Positions 34,467-46,300 of a stretch of 64,000 nucleotides of DNA are shown here, one piece after another. Below the pieces are notes generated by a model, which saw nothing but the letters and a program-made list of their open reading frames with translations, was not told the DNA's origin and did not search any database. The translations under genes and the position numbers were made by a program. Every line of letters starts with the position of its first letter. Within the stretch, counting starts at the first letter, position 1. Source of the stretch: Coffea arabica (Eukaryota > Streptophyta > Magnoliopsida > Gentianales > Rubiaceae); NCBI RefSeq assembly GCF_036785885.1, contig NC_092320.1:22321557-22385556 (forward strand), in the 5' to 3' direction.

Positions 34467-34904
34467 GTTTACCATTTAAGGTTAAATTTTGATATAAAGA
34501 AAAGATAGTAATGATTTTTCTGAGCCAATTGATTTAAATCACATCCTTGATCAAGATGACATATTAGATGAGTGGATCAGGAAATTGAGTCAACTTTGTT
34601 TGCTGAAAATGACTTAAAAATTCGTTAGATAAAGCCATCAGTCAAAATGCAGGAAAAGAATAAAGTTGTCAGAATGATCGTGACATGATATGTCCTTATC
34701 CTAGTTCATAACTTGTACGAAGAAGAAAAGTAAGGAATAAGTGTCTACTAGCAAAAGCAAGAGTTTTGAACCACTGAATTTTGGTTCAGTGCCTATTGAA
34801 AAAAGCTCGATCTCTTTTTAAACTGTAGATTGAGAGTTTAAATTTTATTTATAATAAAATAAATTTAAGAAAAGCGTCAAAATATCTCTTTAATCTAGTA
34901 AAGT

Positions 34905-35182
34905 CAATATACTTACTAGCTCCTATCTCATATAGAGCTTCTTTACGCTCATAGGTTATACAAACTTGCTAACCCCTGCTCCGCCCCTGCCCCTTAGAGA
35001 GCCTCTTTATGCTCCTTGATCTAGTCAAATACCTGCTAATTCCTACCCCTTATAGAGGCTCTTTTTGCTCATAGGTTATAGGATGTTATAGGAATGTTAT
35101 TGTTATAGACCTGGTAGCCCCTGCCCCTTACAGAGCCTCTTTATGCTTATAGATTATGTTATAGGAATGTTATCGTTATACA
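34905..35182 (+). repeat. Four imperfect tandem repeats containing 'GAGCCTCTTTATGCT'
   Basis: Degenerate units with the pattern CCCCTTA-AGAG-CTCTTTATGCTCATAGGTTATA recur near 34933, 34993, 35051 and 35122. The last two also share ATGTTATAGGAATGTTAT. They are followed by a run of about 23 A (35180-35203). No function can be assigned. Confidence 0.65.
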
Positions 35183-35339
35183 AAAAAAAAAAAAAAAAAA
35201 AAAATGCAAGAGTATTGAGTAGAAAAAAGGTTATGTCAAAACCTGTTTCATCTTGTTCTGCCAACAACACTAGCACTAAAAAATATGATAGCAGTTATAA
35301 GAAAAAGAACTCGTACCTCCAAATGAAGTAACTTAGGCT

Positions 35340-36424
35340 GTCCTGGCAAGAATGATGATTATGATTTAAATGCTTGGCCAATTAGAAGACAGCAGTTAAA
35401 CGATTACAGCAGCAAGCACCGAGATAAAGCAACGTCCAGCAGCAACAACAACAATGGCAGTAACAGAGGATATGTTCACCTTCTGCGGCATGCAGCGACA
35501 AGATGCGGCAGCACTAGCGAAGAACAAACGGCAGCAACAGTAGCAAAGAATTCAGGGACTCAACCGCAACAATGTTTTTCTTTCATTCGGGATAATATGA
35601 GTTCCAGGCAATCAAGTGGCCTAGTCCTAGAACAATTAGAATTCGGAGAAAAGGAAGTGGTTTTCTTCTGCAATAAGTATTGGCAAGGTTTCTTAGTTGA
35701 TTGAATTCACAAAGGCGATTGATTCTCAACACATTCAATTCGTTTAGACGTTGGCTTCGGAATTTAGTCACTGCATATTTGTTTGAAACCGACAAGGAAT
35801 GGATTTGGTTATTCATGAACCATTATTGTACCAGATTGAGTCTCAACGGATGGTAATGCATTTCTTATTGGGATGTTCCCTTTGTTTCTACAGGTTGAAA
35901 GTTACTTCCTTTAGAAATTGGTTTTCGAAGGTCCAACGAAATGAATTTGATTCAGCAATGGAGTTAATTGTTCAATTTGTCAAGGATGTGAATTTTAGTT
36001 TCGGCTTCAAGAGATTGGGATTTATTACGTGAATCCAACAAGGAAGGGAGTTGATTCGAAGTTTCTTAACTTGAAAGGATGTGAAGTTCCACACGCAATT
36101 GGTGAACAGACAAATAGTACAAATTGGTGATTGACAACGGAAACGGAAATTTCCTATATCAATTTGATTCTAAAAGTGAAAAGACTTCACATATAAAGGT
36201 GCTATGCAGTTGGGTTCAGTACGAGGTGGCTGAGCATATGATATATGTCAATTCGCATGTGAAAGTGTCTGGAGTTCCTTGGAGCCAAATATTCATGTTT
36301 TCTCATCATCTTCTTGGTATTATGGCCTTCGAAGGATCAACATGGTTTGTTTAAAGTTTGGTGGTGATTATACAGTGGAAACTTGTCCGCTTCAACCTTA
36401 AGCATTCATGAACAAGTTTTGACT
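35340..36424 (+). mobile_element. Unrecognised degenerate coding-like region, possibly retrotransposon internal sequence
   Basis: Fragments of open frame (for example 35799-36032 and 36124-36354) are broken by stops and match no family I know. A CAG/CAA-rich stretch at 35400-35570 encodes nothing continuous. The block ends with TTTTGAGGGGACA (about 36425), which resembles a polypurine tract before a 3' LTR, and LTR-like sequence follows. The retroelement assignment is inferred from that junction only. Confidence 0.3.
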
Positions 36425-37071
36425 TTTGAGGGGACATTTTAAATAATAAAATTTAATTAATCAAAATTTAATATTTCTCTATATATTAATTTTTATTAGT
36501 ATAACTTTTAATTAATAAAATATTATCATATGTCATGTACACTTGAAAGTTTGGTTGTTTGGCGGTTAATTATATCTTTTCATGTGTTTAGTTGAAATGT
36601 TTCAATCAATTAAATATGTTGAGATGTGTCTACCAGTCAAATTGTGCCATTTCACATATCCTTACTACTTCATCAATTAAGAATATGTGTCATAATATTT
36701 GTCTCTTTATTAAAGAGACATTATCTAAGATAATATAGTTCTTATATTTTTTTTCATGTCTCATATATGTCTCATTGAAGTGATTCATCCAATCAAATTA
36801 TGCTATGTTATATGTCTTTACGGCTTGGTTAGTCAAGAATATACATATCTTTTTATTAAAAAATATACAATTAAAGGATGATATCTAAGGCGATACAATC
36901 CTTATATGTTTACATGTCTTTGAGATAGAGTTTTTTTTTTTTTTTTTTTTTGAAAGACAAGCAAGGAGTATATATGTGATGCAAGTTTTCTACCTTCATC
37001 TCTAGCCAAACTATAAATAGGCGTCTCTAGTAAGAGTTCATATAAACACATCTCATACTTATGGATCTATT

Positions 37072-37755
37072 TGGAAGGCCTGATTTTTGCGTATTGGATT
37101 AGCTATTTTTGTTGGTGTTTTTGAAATATTATACTGTAATAGTGTATATGAAAAACTTTACTTTAAATATGTTTTTTTGTGATATTTTTGGAGGGATTTT
37201 TGAAATATATTTTGGGATACTTTTTAAAATTAAAATGTTGTTGTTATGGTACTTTTTAAAAATGTATACTACCACCCCACCCACCATCGCCACCACCCCC
37301 CTTTCTCCTCCTACCACCACCATCTCTCTCTTCCTCCTCCCCTCTTTGCCTTTCCTCCCCATCCTCCCGACCCTACCTACCCCCCCCAAATCTGGTCAAG
37401 TTATCTGGTCATGACCAAAGGCCACGATCTGGTCACAGCTAGATCGCGACCAAAAAGTTGCGAACTTCTAGTTGAGATTTGGATGGTCGGGGCGGGGGGA
37501 AGGGGAGGGGAGGAGGAAGAGGAAAAGAGAGGGAAGAGGAAGAGAAGGAAGGAGACGGAGGAAGAGGGAGGGGTGGTGGTGGCAATGGTGGGTAGTGGTG
37601 ATAGGTGGAAAATGTTATACAATTTATTTTTAAAAATTTTTTTGTATATATTTGTGAGTTGTTTTTTATCTATTGTACGGATGAGATGCTTTTTAAATTT
37701 TTTTTGTGTATTATTGTAATATTATATTTGGAAAACTAGTTTTTTGAAAAAAAAA
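37072..37755. repeat. Foldback element with CCACC/GGTGG arms, copy 2
   Basis: A pyrimidine-rich arm (about 37264-37385, CACCATCGCCACCACC and CCTCCTCCC) mirrors a purine-rich arm (about 37490-37612, GGAGGAGGAAGAGG and GGTGGTGGTGGCAATGG). The flanks ATACTTTTTAAAAT and TTTTTAAAAATTTTT are also inverted. The long open frames here on both strands are artefacts of this simple sequence. Confidence 0.6.
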
Positions 37756-37759
37756 AAGA

Positions 37760-38580
37760 CCAATCCAAATGAATTTTTCTTCAACTTTGTCTACAACAAC
37801 CTCTAAAAACACCATAAAATTTTTAAAATACACACCCAAAATACCAAAATTACATGTCCATTTTCTTCTTCTATCACCATCCTCCCATCTCAACTCACCA
37901 CAGTCACTGCTGCCACCTTGCCATTCCTGCTTCCCACCATTTTTTCCTTTGTCTCTCGCTTATCCTTCCCTTTTCTCCTCCGCTCTTCTCATCTCCCTCT
38001 CGACTCCTCCTTTCCTAAGAGAGGAAAGGATCAGAAGGGGAAAGAAAGAGGAATAGAGGGAGGGAGGGAGAGAGAAAAGGGGAGAGTGAGGCATTGACAA
38101 TGGCAACCAGCAATGGTTGGAGCAGCAACAGTGGTAGGGAAGAAGAAAAAACGAGGAAGAAGGAAAGGGGGAGGGAAAAAAAAAGGATTAATCTTCTATA
38201 CACTGACAGTGTATACACTTTCACCATTAGATGCATGACACATAATTTGAATTTGAATTTGAAACTCAAATTTTGTATATGTGTTGTATATCTAACCATG
38301 ATAGTATATACACCGTCAGTGTATATAAGATTTACTCAAATTTTTTATGAAGAAATTGAAAAACTACAATGTATATACTATTATGATTAGATGCACGTTA
38401 CATCTACAAAATTTGGGTTTAAAATTCAAATTCAGATTATATGTCATACATCCAATGGTAAAAGTATATACACTGTTGGTGTATAGAAGATTAATTCTAA
38501 AAGTTTTTCTATAAATTCTATTAAAAATTACAGTAAAATTTTATAGAAATATATAAAAAAAAACACACCATCCAAACAAA
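37760..38580. repeat. Foldback element, copy 3, with a MITE inside
   Basis: The left flank (ACCTCTAAAAACACCATAAA, then TTTTAAAATACACACC) matches the inverse of 13255-13345. Pyrimidine (about 37895-38015) and purine (38018-38180) arms follow. The right part ends CACACCATCCAAACAAAT (about 38565-38582). Two copies of a short TATACACTGACAG MITE occupy 38185-38497. Confidence 0.5.
38185..38337 (+). mobile_element. Short MITE with TATACACTGACAGTGTATA ends, copy 1
   Basis: The left end GGATTAATCTTCTATACACT is the inverse of the right end AGTGTATATAAGATTTACTC apart from a few changes. The core is TGAATTTGAATTTGAAACTC-like. A second partial copy follows directly (38340-38497, right end GTATAGAAGATTAATTC). 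No clear target duplication was found. Confidence 0.65.
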
Positions 38581-39146
38581 TCTTATATTTCCTTGAAGTC
38601 CCAAGGCTATTGAAGAGTCTTAAAGTTCTCGTCATATCAAGATTTGAAACTTCCAAGTTTTTCAAGTTCTCGTCATATCAAGACTTGGAAACTTTCGTCA
38701 AATTCTTTGATTCTTCCATATCAAGATTTCAAGCAATCTACATTTAATTTAAGAAGGAGAAGAAGAACGATGCTCTTTACCATATCAAGAAATTTTCAGA
38801 GATTGAAACATGTTACTTTCTTAAATTTTATATATTTTATATTTGTTTGTATATTTTTCTTGTCGTCTAATTTTCTGCAAACATGAGAATTTTGCTGCAC
38901 TTGCTTAGTAAAATCTATCACAAAAGAAAAAAGAAAAAGTACTAAAATCAACTTAGAGTTAATTGATCTGGTTTATGGCAATGTATGATTATTGAACTCA
39001 CAAAGAAGAAAAATTTCTGTCCCAATTTTTTAAATGATAAAAGAATTCTTTTAAGCCATTACTTTGGAGCTCCTGCGACAATACTACTAAACGCCCCACT
39101 CCCCGCCACTACCCGCCATTTTGCAAGTCTGGGAGCTTATACAGTA

Positions 39147-39281
39147 ACGTGATGGGCTTTATAATCATCAATGTGGTAGGCCTCCAATACTTCATCATAC
39201 CAACAGTATATGGCCGAGAGATGGTGGGCCTGGTCCGTGAGCCAGTCAACGGTTCTGATAGTTGGAGTCGGTCACATTAAG
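39147..39281 (+). pseudogene. Detached, decayed HIRAN-domain fragment of the SMARCA3-like gene
   Basis: A 135-base segment translates to VMGFIIINVVGLQYF, then YGREMVGLVREPVN, and closes with an SRSH stretch. It corresponds closely to residues 66-119 of the intact protein encoded from 43381 (MVGFLIVNVVGIQYY, GREMVGLVREPLN, VGHIER). Small indels and a frame break follow EPVN; no start, downstream exon or helicase sequence accompanies it. It is in the same orientation, about 4.4 kb upstream of the matching exon. It is a partial, non-functional duplicate. Confidence 0.85.
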
Positions 39282-40427
39282 CTACTAGAAACACTTTTTT
39301 TTTTTTTTTAAATAAAAAACTACTAGAAACTTGACTTTGATAGGAAGGCCTCATTCTCAATTGCTTTAGATTTTAGAAATCTGATAATAGAAACTGATTA
39401 TAGAGAATAATTAGAATCAGCAAAAGCTACTGTTTGGGTGATTATATATTTTTTCTTTTTTGTTATTAAAAAAAATCTATAATTAGAACAACACAAAAAT
39501 CGATTATCCAAAATTAGAATCTATAATCAGTTGAAATAATCAACTGAGAACAAGCTGAGAGCTATTAGAGAGCTCTGATAGGAGATTATAAAAAAAAAAA
39601 AAAAACTTTGATAGGAAAATTCAAATAAGTAATTACTTGATAGAACACTAACTATTAATAGGAAAATTATTGGAAACTTGACTTCGATAAAATTATTAAA
39701 AATTAAATAGAAACTTCTAGAAATAAATTATTTTGCAAAGAAAAAGACATAATTGAATGCAGTCGATTTAAATTATCAGGGATGCCATCACTTTTAGAAA
39801 TTTCATAATTTGTGACTCTTCATTTCTAAGCTATTATGAGAGAATATTCATTCTTAAAAAGAATAATCCATGCAAAAATAACCAAACAACGTGCAAGGCA
39901 CGTGTTCACATACTCATCCCATAAAAAAATTTTACTTAATTTATGTTGGTGACAGCTAAAAAAGAAATTTGAATTAGTTGATTTGGTTTATGGTGATATT
40001 CGAATATTGAACTCAAAAGGTAGAAAAAAAAAAGGTCTCATTTGTTAGTGCTACCACTTTTCCTATACACCACAAGTCCCAGCAAGACAAAGAAGGAAAG
40101 CAAATGTTTAGCAAAATTCTGTTACCATTTAAAGTGACCAAGCAAGTGCATAAGAGCACTGCTGGAAAATGGAAAAACAGAAAAGAACAAATAAACAGAT
40201 GAGGAAAATGGACAAACGAGAAAAGAACAAATGAACAAATGAAATAAAAGACAAACAAATCTCTTTCTTAGATGGTGCATACTCTCCATTAGTAGGTTGA
40301 AAACAACTAAAATCTGTCACGGAAAGACGTACTAAAACTTTTGATTTAATGAATGGCATTTTTATCCTTTAATTGTTATTTTATTCAATTAAATTAGATC
40401 ATGTCCACACATTAACCTAGACTTAGA
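39282..40427. other. AT-rich spacer with possible MITE debris
   Basis: The sequence at 39420-39545 (CTGTTTGGGTGATTATAT, then AAAATCGATTATCC and TAATCAGTTGAAATAATCAA) resembles a small MITE but its ends could not be fixed. There is no gene. Confidence 0.35.
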
Positions 40428-40435
40428 CCCTGTTT

Positions 40436-40706
40436 GATAATCTAATTCGGCACTTGAACTTAATGGATTCATCTATTAACATATTTAGACCGTTTGATAA
40501 CTAAAAATTGAACATCTGAACTGATTAAGTCGTACTGAATTTCCTAATCAAAACTTATTTCCAAAATAAAGTGATAAGCTATTCACTTGTCATTGAAAGT
40601 GATAACTACTCAAACGTATTAGATTTAATACTTAACCATTTAATAATTTAATGAATTCAGATTTTAGATTTTAGATTTCAAATTTCAGCGGTATCAAATG
40701 CTCCCT
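40436..40706 (+). mobile_element. hAT-like MITE (TTTGATAA ends)
   Basis: 271 bases beginning GACCCTGTTTGATAA and ending GTATCAAATGCTCCCT, flanked by TAGACTTA (40428-40435) and TAGTCTTA (40707-40714), an 8-bp duplication with one mismatch. AT-rich and non-coding. Confidence 0.7.
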
Positions 40707-41672
40707 TAGTCTTATGTTATCATAAGTAATTATGATAATGGAAAATATAAACTAAGGTTCATTCGTATAGATCTCTAATTATAGTATTAATAAATTGGAC
40801 ACTTTTAGCACATACTATGTTTCTTTCCTAAGAAGAGAGTAGTAGTTGACAGTCACATCAAAATTAGCTATATTGTAAAATTATTCTATGAATAACTATT
40901 TGAGTATCAATGATTAATCTTGACATGCCATGTATATAAGTGATCCTTTACTTGTAATTACTATAATGTCTTGAGTGCGAATTGTTATACTTTAACTCAT
41001 TTGATTGTTATGCGTAAATAGATAATTATATTATAAGAGATTGGGTATACCATGAAGTATGGAAGGATGGCGAGTGGTTTATAAGGATTCACCAATTCTA
41101 ATAGTAGAGCAGTTATCTCACTAATGACCATTTATTGAAATATAACTCTAGAAATCTTAATACTAAATGGAGAGATCTTAGAGAGATGTATCTAAGCATC
41201 TATTCATTTAGAGTTACATATTGGTAACCAAAAAAAAAAAAAAAAAAATTAACCAGTTTAGAATTAGCACTTATTCCATACTCTAATATTAATGAAAAAT
41301 AGTGAAAGATATTAATTATAAGGTATACATGCATGCAAAGGTGTAGTAGTATCGACTTGACTATTCTCTATGACTGACTGGGCGATCATGATACCTTGAT
41401 AGATATCAATCTTGATCTGTAAGTATGAGTTAGTTGATTAAATTTAATCAATGATAAATCAAAATTATTTTATTTATCTGGTTCTTAATATTAAGAATTC
41501 TAACTCCTACTTATTGCCAATGTAGTAGAGTACCTACACAATAAAAGTCATTTGTGCAAAATTAAAGATGTTCGAGTAATAAGGACTCGATTGGTAGGTT
41601 TAGGAAATTTATAGTATAATTTGTGAGATAAGTTAAACTCGAGGAACTCATGTTTCAAATAAAGAATGGCCC

Positions 41673-41813
41673 TGTTTGGATTGCTATTTTCTGTCAGAAA
41701 ATTGCATCGTTTTCCGTGATCACATTTCCCTATAACATTTTTCCTTCGTATATATCAAATCGTTATAGTAATTTTTCCATGAAAAATGACGGAAAATGCA
41801 ATCCAAACAGGAC
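41673..41813. mobile_element. Small MITE with CCTGTTTGGATTGC ends
   Basis: Ends CCTGTTTGGATTGC and GCAATCCAAACAGG are perfect inverted repeats of 14 bases. ATTTTCTGTCA and TGACGGAAAAT extend the inversion imperfectly. No convincing target-site duplication flanks it, so the superfamily is left open. Confidence 0.75.
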
Positions 41814-41837
41814 AGTATGTCTTCCATAACAAGAGAT

Positions 41838-42062
41838 GTATTGGAAACAAGTTTCCTAATCCTTAAAAACACTACTATTTAGCTTCTAGTAAGATTGAGA
41901 GAATTATTAACTTCTATATATATGTACAGCTATTATTGTATTGGAAACAAGTTTCCAAATCCTTAAAAATACTATATTGGAAACAAGTTTCCTAATCCTT
42001 AAAAATACTATTTAGCTTCCAGTAGTAGGGTTGAGAGAATTATTCACTTCTATATATATACA
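41838..42062 (+). repeat. Tandem direct repeats with 'ATTGGAAACAAGTTTCC'
   Basis: The unit ATTGGAAACAAGTTTCC with AATCCTTAAAAA after it occurs three times (near 41839, 41940 and 41974). A longer unit with TTTAGCTTC-AGTA and TTGAGAGAATTATT-ACTTC follows the first and third. The third copy, with about 90 bases of following sequence, nearly repeats the first, so a duplication of about 135 bases is likely. Confidence 0.8.
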
Positions 42063-43140
42063 TCCAGTTATCATTGCTAGCAAGATGCAAAAATTCGGCT
42101 GGCTTGGAGTTTCTCTTAGCCGAATTTTACAGCCTTAAAGATAGAGCTTTTTTTTTTTTTTTTTTTAATTTCTCCGTCAATTTTTAATTTCGTATTTAAG
42201 AGGTTGCTGCATATGCTCGTGTGGATTAAGCATTGAAGAAGGTTGGATGCTTTGACAATTTCCAAGTGGAATTTGCTCAACCTACTTCTGAAGATAAAGC
42301 TCCTGCACAAAGTAGATAAAAGATTCAATTCTTGAGGTAAATTTCTAAACCGTTCTTTCGGTTCTCACTGAATGTTTAATCTAACTGTGTGTGTGTTGTT
42401 GTTCCTTGACTCGAGAAAAAAAAAAGAGTAAATTTCTAAGCCTCGTCTTGTCGCATGGATATTAATAATCAAAGGTGATCAATTTAAAAGGAATATAAAT
42501 TTTTTAAATTTTGGTTGCGTATGCATATTTGATTCCTTACGTTACGAACTTTTAAATTATTTTAGTTAAATTCCAAGTGCAATTATAGAGCCTTTAGCCG
42601 AAAACTCTTTTGCCATCTTCAACGAGCCAAACACGTGTGCTCGACCACCGCAAAAGGGACAAACCAAAAAGTGATTAGAATAAGAAGGACAGAAAACTCT
42701 CTCTATTCCTTTTAAGTCATTGGAATTCTTTTTCTATTGCTAGTAGATTGTCACAATACAAGAGGCCCAAGGAAAAAAAGAAAAGCAAATCTAAGTAAAA
42801 TCTAGTATCACAAAAAAAAAAAAAAAAAAAAAAGGTACTAGAATCTTTATTGAAATTTCTTTTTCCAAAAAAAAAAAAAATCTTTAGTGAAATTTGACTT
42901 AATTGAGCCTTGTAATAAATAAAATAAAGCACTAATTAAACCCTCTATTCCTTTTTTGTATTACTAGTAGACTAGACTGCCGCCAAAAAGAGAAGGAAAA
43001 GAAAAAATTTCATTAAAAATCTATCCAAAAAAAAAAAAAAAAAGTATCCTTAATAAAACTCGGTTAACATTTCTCACCAGCCAAACACGCCTTAAAAAAA
43101 TTAACAGCTCCTGCTACTTGTCCCCTCCCTACACATTACA
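42063..43140. other. Intergenic DNA with repeated poly-A/T runs
   Basis: Homopolymer runs occur at about 42150, 42812, 42870 and 43027. A short frame near 42223-42319 (KKVGCFDNFQVEFAQPTSED) might be an exon relic but is too short to assign. No other gene. Confidence 0.4.
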
Positions 43141-43380
43141 CCTTTCACCTCTTCCGCCTTCCCCCTTTTTTCAAAACCCAGCCAGCACCACTTCCAAACC
43201 TCGTCACTCCCCACCCTCCCCTCCCCCACCACCCCACACCCCCCATCCACCTACTTTTTGAAAGTGCTGAAACCATCTTCTTTGTCCCTTTGCAAAACCA
43301 TAACGCCCACCTTTGATTTCCGCCTCCCCATCTCACAATTTCAATCACTCTTGCAGAGCAAAAGAAACCGAAAGACAGAA
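43141..43380 (+). promoter_or_regulatory. C/T-rich proximal promoter and 5'UTR of the HIRAN-SNF2 gene
   Basis: A pyrimidine-rich tract (43141-43250) shortly precedes the gene and contrasts with the AT-rich surroundings, as in many plant core promoters and leaders. The reading frame is open upstream of the start codon but contains no ATG, so 43381 is the first usable start. Confidence 0.4.
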
Positions 43381-46300
43381 ATGACCGCTGCAATCGACCC
43401 GGTGGACGAGTTCCTCAACTTGGATGCCTGGCCCCTTTCTCCCGAGGAAGATTATAGCAGTAGCGGAAATGATTCCGGTGATCAGAGACACAGCCACCAC
43501 CGCGACCTGCCGTTTTCTCGGTCCTCAATCTCCTCCTCCTCCTCCTCCTCCCCCCACTCCCCCGGGGAGAGTTACATGGTGGGATTTTTAATCGTGAACG
43601 TGGTCGGCATTCAGTATTACAATGGGACCATCAACGGCCGGGAAATGGTGGGTCTGGTCAGAGAGCCCCTCAATGCTTACGATGAAAATGCCATTAAGGT
43701 TTTGAACACTCGGTCGGTTCAGGTCGGCCACATTGAACGGATGGCGGCAAAAGTCCTTGCCCCAATGATCGATTCCCGTCTGATCGCCGTCGAAGGTATG
43801 AATTTTAAGGGCAATTCTAGAATCCCATTAATTTTTTTTTATTGATTTTGTTCATGTATTTGAGCATGCATGTAAGTGTTTATTTGAATTCGGTTGTTTC
43901 ACATTTTTTTTCTTTAAAAAATTAAAAATAATTTGTTTGTGAGTTGGAAGAGGCGAGGGGTGGGCGGAGTTACTAAAATGGAGGGTGCGGCAAGGAATGC
44001 GTTTAATTGACGCGATGGGGTGGAGGGGCTGTGGGCGCGTGAGGTAGACGTGCTCTTTCTACAAGAATGTCTGCACAATTGATAGATTCAATACAATTGT
44101 TTTAATAGTTTATTTGACTTTAATTATATTTTGTACGCAAGAAACTTTATAGGGTAGCTGGTGCATGTGGACTGTGGACTAAATTGTATCATGTGACACG
44201 TCAGCATGTATAGAATGTTTATTCTTGTATGATTGACCGGATGGGTTTTGGGTCAAGCTATGCCTGGAACCTCTGAATGCAGGATGATTTTTGTTCTTTT
44301 TCATTTTGTGGTTTTTATTAGATGATTGTTAGTGGTTTGATTTAATATGTGAGAAAATTTTTAATATAGGATTGTTAGTGGATTGTGGTTTACTATATGA
44401 TTGTTAGCATGTAGTTGGTGACCAGGACATACCATTGTCACACATTAGCATGAAACCTTTTGTGGTTGACCATGATGGGTGTGGTCAACCCAAGCATACA
44501 ACCTATAAAAGGGGGAAACTGTGTCATACACTCTTTAGTAATTTTTTTTTTGGGGCTGTGTTTTATAAGCTCTATGTGAGGCATTATATCAACAGGGAAC
44601 AATTGAGTGACTAGCTATTTTACTCTCCTTTTGGATTTAAAAAGATGAAAGATTAATATATAGGTATATCTGTGGTGACGTACCTATCTGTTATTACTTG
44701 TCTATATTTATTGATGTTATATTTTTATATTGAAGGTATTGTGCCGAAGGCATCAGCGAGGTTCAATAGATTCAAAATTCCTTGCCAGGTTCACATATTT
44801 GCAAGAATAGAGGCTTTTGATGCGGTGAAATCGAACATTGCAGCTGCTGGATTGCAGCTTATTTCAGAGAACAACGCATCATTTGCTTTATCTGAAGCTG
44901 CTGTGGTGAGGCAAAGAAGAGCTGGTGAAGGTGAAAAGAGTGTAGATGAGATCTTTAAGCTGTTGGATGAGAAAATTGGTCAGACCAGAGCATTGGCTGC
45001 ATTGGAACCCCCTAAAGATGTGATAAAATCAGAGCTGCTTTTGCACCAAAAGGAAGGCTTAGCCTGGTTAGTTCAGAGAGAAAATTGTTTAGAATTACCT
45101 CCATTTTGGGAAGAAAGAGGTGGAGCTTATGTTAATGTATTGACTAACTACATGACAGATGAGAAGCCAGAGCCATTACGAGGTGGAATTTTTGCTGATG
45201 ACATGGGACTGGGAAAAACTCTTACTTTGCTTTCCTTAATTGCATTTGACAAATTCCATGGTCCTGGTCCTTCATCAGTTGACACTGGTGATGGAGACGT
45301 TGGAAAAGAATTGGAATTGAAAGAAGAAGAAGTTATTGTTGTTATTGATAAGCGGTCCAAAAGACAAAGAGGCAGCAAAGGCACTAATACTCAACAAAAG
45401 AGGCAGAAGACTGAGGTTGTAGATGCAGGTGACATTAAAGTAAAGTCCAAATGTAGTTCTGATCCACACAACTCTGTGGTTTCAAGAACCACCTTGATCG
45501 TTTGTCCACCATCTGTTTTTTCATCATGGGTAAACCAATTAGGAGAGCACACTATACGAGGACGCCTAAAAGTGTACATGTACTATGGAGAAAGGACGAA
45601 AGATGCTAATGTGCTACAGGCTTATGATATAGTTCTGACTACTTACACCACTTTGGCTGCTGAAGATCCATGGGAAGATTCTCCTGTGAAGAAGATAGAA
45701 TGGAGGCGAATAATTCTGGATGAGGCGCATTTGATCAAGAATATAAATGCACTGCAAAGTCGTGCGGTTACAAAACTGAATGCCAAGAGAAGGTGGCTTG
45801 TCACTGGAACACCAATACAGAATCATTCGTTTGATCTATTTTCGTTAATGGCTTTTCTGAGGTTTGAGCCTTTGTCAATTAAGAATTACTGGAATAATTT
45901 GATAGCACGCCCACTTGCTTCAGGAGATGAGAAAGGCATCTCGCGTCTTCAGGTGAAGGACATTGTTTTCTGTGTATTTGGTTATTACCAAGCCTGCCAA
46001 ATATACTTTATGACTCATCTGATCGGTTCAGAAGTTGGGTTGAGTTACATATTCGTGTACAAATTTCATTCTGTGAGAAGTAGCATTCTTCAATCATTAA
46101 TCCAGTGTTGGCTCCTTGCCAATTGTTTGTGCATAACAAATTTCAAAATTTAATTTCAGGTTCTTATGGCAGCCATATCTTTGAGGAGGACAAAGGACAA
46201 GGCATTGGTTGGTTTGCCATCAAAATCTGTGGAGACGCTTCTTGTGGATCTCTCAGCTGAAGAACGGGATGTTTATGACAAGATGGAATCTGAAGCCAGG

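Larger units (their letters stand above)
36434..38885 (+). mobile_element. LTR-like region interrupted by foldback elements
   Basis: The sequence after the polypurine-like tract contains two imperfect tandem units of about 160 bases (about 36600-36762 and 36765-36925) and a promoter-like CTATAAATAGGCG (37009-37021). The region from about 38580 to 38885 could be the downstream half: it repeats GTTCTCGTCATATCAAGA two or three times, as copia-type R-U5 regions often do. Between 37070 and 38580 lie foldback and MITE insertions. No terminal TG...CA pair or target duplication could be confirmed. Confidence 0.35.

Noticed and set aside
37129..37719. Several 75-157 codon frames on both strands
   Set aside because: They coincide with the CCACC/GGTGG foldback arms and encode only low-complexity sequence.
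41673..41813. Assigning the CCTGTTTGGATTGC MITE to hAT or Mutator
   Set aside because: Neither an 8-bp nor a 9-bp flanking duplication could be found, so only the inverted repeat was reported.
43258..43380. N-terminal extension of the HIRAN-SNF2 protein upstream of 43381
   Set aside because: The frame is open but has no ATG. The C/T-rich sequence looks like leader and promoter.
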